From positions 1-36,395 of the forward strand of contig SGPM01000281.1 of NCBI GenBank assembly GCA_004802725.1: 36,395 nucleotides of DNA, read 5' to 3'. This DNA is from Antrodiella citrinella (taxonomy: Eukaryota; Basidiomycota; Agaricomycetes; Polyporales; Steccherinaceae). Below are positions 32,040 through 36,395 of this stretch, one piece after another. The position numbers and the translations under genes were made by a program. The notes under the pieces were generated by a model. The model did not search any database and had not been told where the DNA came from. It saw only the letters and a program-made list of their open reading frames with translations. The first letter of the stretch is position 1. Every line of letters begins with the position of its first letter.

Positions 32040-32368
32040 GTCCGACCGACACAAAAGCCAATCACTCAATGAAGAGGTCAGCTGAATCTCTGAAAAGTCC
32101 AATGTTCTGTTCAGAGTCATGAAGCCCTCGATACATCCCAAACTCACGAAATGATTTGATAGTATTCTGAGAAAGCAGGTTTACTAGTTCAATAATCTCC
32201 GAGAGAAGTGTTCAAGACGACTGCTGTCGCGTTGCCGTCGGCTGGTCTTTGGCGATAAACCACGTGCACAATCACCGAGATGCGGTCACATGCGAGTCAA
32301 CAATCGAGATCTGAGATCGTCTTCCTCCGCCTAAAGGTGCTTTGACTTTCTCTCTAAATCTCATAAAC
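32040..32368. promoter_or_regulatory. Divergent promoter region between PCP1 and the LRR gene
   Basis: Both genes start outward from this 329-bp interval, so it must contain both promoters unless upstream non-coding exons exist. I see no clear TATA box. Confidence 0.5.
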
Positions 32369-34498
32369 ATGAACGTGAACACAAGCATGTCGTACTCGTC
32401 GTCGTCGTCGATTCCGTCGTCTTCAGCGTCGTCGCCGTCGTTGGGTCCTGTTGATTCATCACCCCTCTCGTCCCCGCATCCAGGCCCCATTTCACTCAGC
32501 GACGACCTCGACTCACCGCCGGCTTCACCAGGCGTCGTCCATCCGTTCGCTGGGAACACTAAGGCCGTCAAGAGAATCAGACTCTATGAGAAGAGTGCAG
32601 ATAGATGGGGCGCGGAGTTGAACGACGCGATAGAAGACGATCGCAGCTTCGCGACGTTGAACTTAGACGGGTCCATGTGCGCGTCGTCGGAGCCTTCGGA
32701 CACGGAGGGAGGTGATTTCTTTGCCTGTGACGACGATATGGACGAGAGTACCCTTGCGGATGAGGTCGATCCATGGGCAAAAGCGATATCGAACGCGATT
32801 GACCAAGGCAACGGGCTTATTGACCTCAGGTGAGTCAGTCACACGACCTCCATGTAGTCCCCAGCTAACGTGTAATGTCATGAAGCTCCACATCTTTCGG
32901 TGGTTCTATAACTTCAATTCCGCCCTCTATTTCGGACCTTGATAAACTGGTCGTGTTGCTTGGTCCCAATCAACACACACAGCAACGACGCATCTCTCCT
33001 ATACCTATCTCCGCCACGTCCTCTCCGACGAAATCATCGTCATCGCGGAGATTTATGCGAGCCGAAACCGCGCCCATCTTGTTTGGAGCGCGTCACACCA
33101 ACGACTCTCTGTTTCCTACGTCGCGTTTGGCAAGCGCAAAGGCGATCTCTAGTCATAGTGTACTCCCTCTGAAGGCGCAGGCTTCCAACGAAGTTCAACT
33201 CTACATCGCGAATCACTCAATCAGGGCACTTCCAACAGAATTATTCTGGATAACCAACTTGACCGTGTTAAGTTTGCGTTAGTAATCTCACAACCTCATG
33301 AGTGATATTGTTGCTAATAAGCTAGTGATCATAGGCGGCAATAAACTGACCTCACTTCCATCTCAAATCGTGTCTCTGCCTCATTTGCGCGAACTCAACG
33401 TCTCGCTGAACGAACTGTCGTATCTTCCTGCCGAGATCCTTTCCCTGCAGCTCGAATCACTGTCCATTGCAGGTAACCCTTGGATGTCATCACCGCCGAA
33501 AACACATACAGGAATACACGATGAAATAAATAAGCGACCACATCAAGGTATATATTAAGTTTTGATTCTCTGCATATCGGCACTCATGACCTCCATCAGG
33601 ATTTCCGACTTTCAGATGGCCCCGCCACATAGGCGAGAAGACGCGACATATGACAGTCGTCCCTCTCACAGAGCTCTGCCTACGCGTGCTCATGTCGCCA
33701 GCTCAGCCCACCATTCATACTACATGCATAGCCACGAGTGAACACATTCTTCCCAAGAAACGGGAACCTACGATGCTGGAGAGCATATATGAGCTCCCGC
33801 TCAGCCGTACGAACGTTCCAGCTCACATCATTGACATCGTGTATGGGTGTATTCCGCGTTCTTTCACGGACGAACCCAAGGACGATGCTGCCAATGCCAA
33901 TGATAGAATACAGGCGTCGCCTTCCAAAAGGGCACGAACAGCTTCTTCTTCGACCCTCGGGCTGGATGGCGACGACCCGTTCGATATGCCCAAGCCTTTC
34001 CTTCCACCGCCCATGTCGACGTATCCACCCTCGAGCACACGAACACGCTCTTTCACCTCCCGCACACGCTCACACACGTCCGTCTTCTCCACTCGCTCCC
34101 GCGCATCCGGATCCACCGCCTTCTCCCTCCCCGACCCGCCGAAACCAGCGCACCCAGGTATAAGCGTATGTCCGTCACCGGCTCACTTGCATAGAATGGG
34201 GAAGCCAGTATACGTTCGGCATGCGGTGGAGCGGTTTACGTGGGAGGACGAGATTGCTGGGGTGAATATGGGGAGGGACTGTGTGCCGGTGCTTTGGAGG
34301 GGGTGTGGACCGGCTTGTTTGGATTTCTTGGATCAGAAGGAGGAGGTCGAGGACAAAGAAGAGGGCGTGGTGAAGGAGGTCGGTCAGAGCAGCACTTTGA
34401 CTGCGGGGAGTGATCAGGATGAGGAGCACGTCGTGGAGTTCCAACCTGCGGATTTGAGCGGAGGGTTTGCGGACGCGTTCTTTGAAGAGGACGGATGA
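32369..34498 (+). CDS. Leucine-rich-repeat protein with Ser-rich, disordered flanks
   Basis: ATG 32369 starts MNVNTSMSYSSSSS, a long serine/proline-rich region. Introns at 32830-32885, 33278-33334 and 33548-33599 keep one frame to 34498. The middle holds typical leucine-rich repeats: STSFGGSITSIPPSISDLDK, NHSIRALPTELFWITNLTVL, GNKLTSLPSQIVSLPHLREL and NVSLNELSYLPAEIL. A region with ELCLRVLMSPA follows, then a Ser/Arg-rich stretch. The conserved-looking C-terminal block is PVYVRHAVERFTWEDEIAGV and DCVPVLWRGCGPACLDFL. The end is acidic. There is no signal peptide, so it should be intracellular, and LRRs of this type are protein-binding surfaces. The C-terminal block suggests a specific conserved fungal family that I cannot name. 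Confidence 0.82.
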
Positions 34499-35158
34499 GA
34501 GGTTCGATCGTGGTGGGTGGGTGTCGGGGCGCTGTATTGACTACGGATATGTACTTCCTATCTTTCTTGAGCGATGGTCACGCCGTGGACGCTGGTTCTA
34601 TGTAAATGTATGATATGGTACCATTCTAGCATTGCACATCTGTTACGGCACGAACAACTCGATATATAAAGCGGTGTGCTGTACTCACGTGAAGCTTTCT
34701 ACCTTACACACGAAGTCACTCTTGACGAATCTCAAGTTGAACGGCGCGCAGCAGACTGACTGACATCTATCCCATAGGAGAAAGAAGGCCTCGAGCTCGG
34801 GGAGTTCGCTCGAAATTTGAAGCTAACGTCAGAACACATATATTGGCTATCAATCTTCTCCCTTTCCTTCAACTCTTCAACGACACAGAAGCCCAAAGAA
34901 AGATTCGAAGAAGACACAGTTAAGAGTCATAAGTTAGTCGGCGGAATACATCGACGCCGAGTCTCAAAAATCAAAGGGGGCGGGACAACGTCAACGCAAA
35001 ATCGAAAGTGAAAGTGAAAGGGGATGCGACGCAGAACCGAAGGTAAGTAGCGCGAATTGTGAAGGAGTGAATGGTGACGTGGATAAACGGTTCGGGAACA
35101 ACGACGATCGTGGGTGGTAGGGTGCGTGTATGATCTATCGCGGTGTGTGCACGACACT
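34499..35158. other. Spacer between the LRR gene and the pheromone gene
   Basis: It holds the LRR 3' end and, from the right, the 3' untranslated part of the pheromone transcript. A minus frame at 34732-34917 contains CVVE, but internally, so it is not a second pheromone. No gene is called. Confidence 0.4.
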
Positions 35159-35220
35159 CTGTCAAAATGATACAACTCATCAGTCACGTCGCAGCCCTGA
35201 GAACAAGCAAAAAGACATAC
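35159..35220 (-). other. Predicted intron in the 3' untranslated region of the pheromone gene
   Basis: Seven bases after the pheromone stop codon, the minus strand reads GAG/GTATGT. It continues through a branch-like TGACTGAT and ends TTTTGACAG at 35159, giving a 62-nt intron. It is purely a splice-signal prediction. Confidence 0.45.
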
Positions 35221-35227
35221 CTCACAT

Positions 35228-35347
35228 CTAAGCAACGACACAGCCGTTCGAGCCTCCGGGATTGCCGTCCTCGAAGTCAGAGGGGATCTCAACCTCCTGG
35301 GTGGTGGTGGTGGTAACGGGGGCGATGGTGAATTCGAAGGCGTCCAT
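35228..35347 (-). CDS. Mating pheromone precursor (farnesylated CaaX type)
   Basis: A 39-codon frame from ATG 35347 to TAG 35228 encodes a peptide beginning MDAFEFTIAPVTTTTT and ending SDFEDGNPGGSNGCVVA. Mushroom pheromone precursors are 35-70 residues, often start MDxF, have a variable middle and end in a CaaX box, very often CVVA or CVIA. The cysteine would be farnesylated and carboxymethylated after loss of VVA. N-terminal cleavage usually follows a charged pair, here possibly within DFED. The mature lipopeptide activates a STE3-type receptor on a compatible partner. A TATAAAA box on the minus strand (35448-35454) lies about 100 bp upstream with a CT-rich leader between. No receptor gene is visible, so it may be a mating-type B-locus gene near the edge or a dispersed, non-mating-type copy. 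Confidence 0.85.
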   Translation of the reverse strand: MDAFEFTIAPVTTTTTQEVEIPSDFEDGNPGGSNGCVVA

Positions 35348-35447
35348 TGTAAAATGAGGTTGAGAGCGAGGTTCAGGAGATAAAGCTGCTTGGATTGGGT
35401 GGGTAGAAAGCTGGCAGTGAGGTTTCTTTCGTCGCGAATAGACCGCC

Positions 35448-35454
35448 TTTTATA
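35448..35454 (-). promoter_or_regulatory. TATA box of the pheromone gene
   Basis: The minus strand reads CATATAAAAGGCGG about 100 bp before the pheromone ATG, followed by a pyrimidine-rich leader. On the plus strand further upstream, ACAAAAGGG (35587-35595) resembles, with one extra A, the pheromone-response element ACAAAGGGA known from Ustilago; that part is speculative. Confidence 0.5.
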
Positions 35455-35595
35455 TGTTGGCGTCGCAATTGTCCCAAGGCATCGAGACTGAGCAGTGAGG
35501 CTTAGTGAGGGCGCAATACCAATAGGCTAGGTAGTAGCCCAAACCAGCCACTACTCCGCTAACGAATCTCGATCACCGATTGGGAGACAAAAGGG

Positions 35596-36395
35596 CCCTG
35601 ATCGCTTTGAATCATGAGTAGCACTTTAGCGAATTTCCGAAAGTCTGCTCCTATGGGCAAGACAATAAGCTGGCGTCGGCGACATCGCGGCCGCTCATCT
35701 AGGACAGATTTCTTATTGTCTGCGTGGACCTGAGCAGACATATTGTAAATCAAAAGCCAATAATCCTCTTGTCATTTCCGGCTGCTGACTTGGAAGTAGA
35801 AGCGAACTTCATTAGGCTCCAGCTCAAATGGTCGATAGCTTCAAGTTCCAGTTCGTTGTAGTACACACTGGCACTTGTACCTGGTGATTGAGCGGGTGAT
35901 CACGCGGTATCCATGCTTTAGTCTAACTCCAGTACTCACCTTTTTGTTCTTGACACCCACAGTAGTTTCAGTCCATTCACATCGTATTTGTAGATGGAAT
36001 ACTGAGCAACTTGTCGTGATGTCTAGAATTATTGGCACGACAGTGACTTACTCGGACTCAGTCTGGAACTCGACCAACGACGATGATCCACCTGAGATGC
36101 TTAGCAGCTTGTATATCACGCACTTTTCTGAACACAGAATCCCGCTTGGGGCTTTCATGAAACAACATTTCGAGGTTGTTGACGGGCCGTAACGAACAAG
36201 TTGAATTCGAACTTGAGACCTACGGCATTTGCCGTGATCGTGATTTGTCAGAGTTCCCTCATCATGATCTTCTTGGCCGTCGTCCGAGTCTTTTCACTCC
36301 GAATGCGTGTGCAGTGATATCCTGGACAGCCGATACAGAAATCTCATAATTGCTTTCCGCATTCAGGTTCACGAAATGGGTTTACTGTGTTCGTA
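35596..36395. other. Right-hand region upstream of the pheromone gene
   Basis: A plus frame at 35875-36192 (105 codons) and fragments on the minus strand show no family resemblance. No seven-helix receptor sequence and no second CaaX-ending small frame were found. A gene may begin beyond the window. Confidence 0.35.

Noticed and set aside
34732..34917. Second pheromone gene (contains CVVE)
   Set aside because: The motif is internal, not at the stop, and the last residue is Glu; the frame has no MDxF start.

Overview
The window looks like chromosomal DNA of a mushroom-forming basidiomycete (Agaricomycetes). The evidence is many 50-65 nt GT-AG introns, a KDZ-type transposase relic, a fragment resembling the fungal-specific FunK1 kinases, a family of F-box genes, and a short mating-pheromone precursor ending in a CaaX box. 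All gene models below were spliced by eye from the sequence; family names rest on remembered motifs, not on searches.

Region 1 (1-7430) is a repeat graveyard. It opens with the 3' part of a KDZ transposase (1-2136) carrying one premature stop in each of its first four visible exons. Next come two divergent copies of a TTCCAC-rich repeat in opposite orientation (about 2740-3060 and 6595-6960). They flank two 1.1-kb Ty3/gypsy-type LTRs arranged head to head (3659-4757 minus, 5220-6310 plus). A short internal gypsy remnant and a 367-bp copia-like solo LTR (4827-5193) lie between these LTRs. A second copia-like LTR (7043-7430) ends 85 bp before a kinase relic.

Region 2 (7430-22785) mixes core genes with decayed ones: a truncated FunK1-like kinase, the riboflavin gene RIB3 (minus) with an apparent frameshift, two broken F-box paralogs (minus), a cysteine-rich relic containing a long hairpin, the nucleoporin gene NUP85 (plus, about ten exons), an intact F-box gene (plus), an array of a 16-bp interspersed repeat, and a broken gene of unknown family. 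About 2.3 kb before 22785 holds nothing I recognise.

Region 3 (22549-28540) is a tandem duplication. An intact gene of unknown function (22786-25283) is followed by a shorter, frameshifted paralog (26782-28205). Upstream and downstream flanks also match, so promoter and terminator were duplicated too.

Region 4 (28649-36395) carries a diverged F-box gene (minus), the mitochondrial rhomboid protease PCP1/PARL (minus), a leucine-rich-repeat protein (plus) that shares a 330-bp divergent promoter with PCP1, and a 39-residue mating-pheromone precursor ending in CVVA (minus). No STE3-type receptor is visible. The pheromone gene is the most informative single discovery because it is short and easily missed.

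Several otherwise convincing core genes (RIB3, NUP85) each show a single-base frame change or an in-frame stop, and one N occurs at 2258. Residual base-level assembly errors are therefore a serious alternative to real gene loss.
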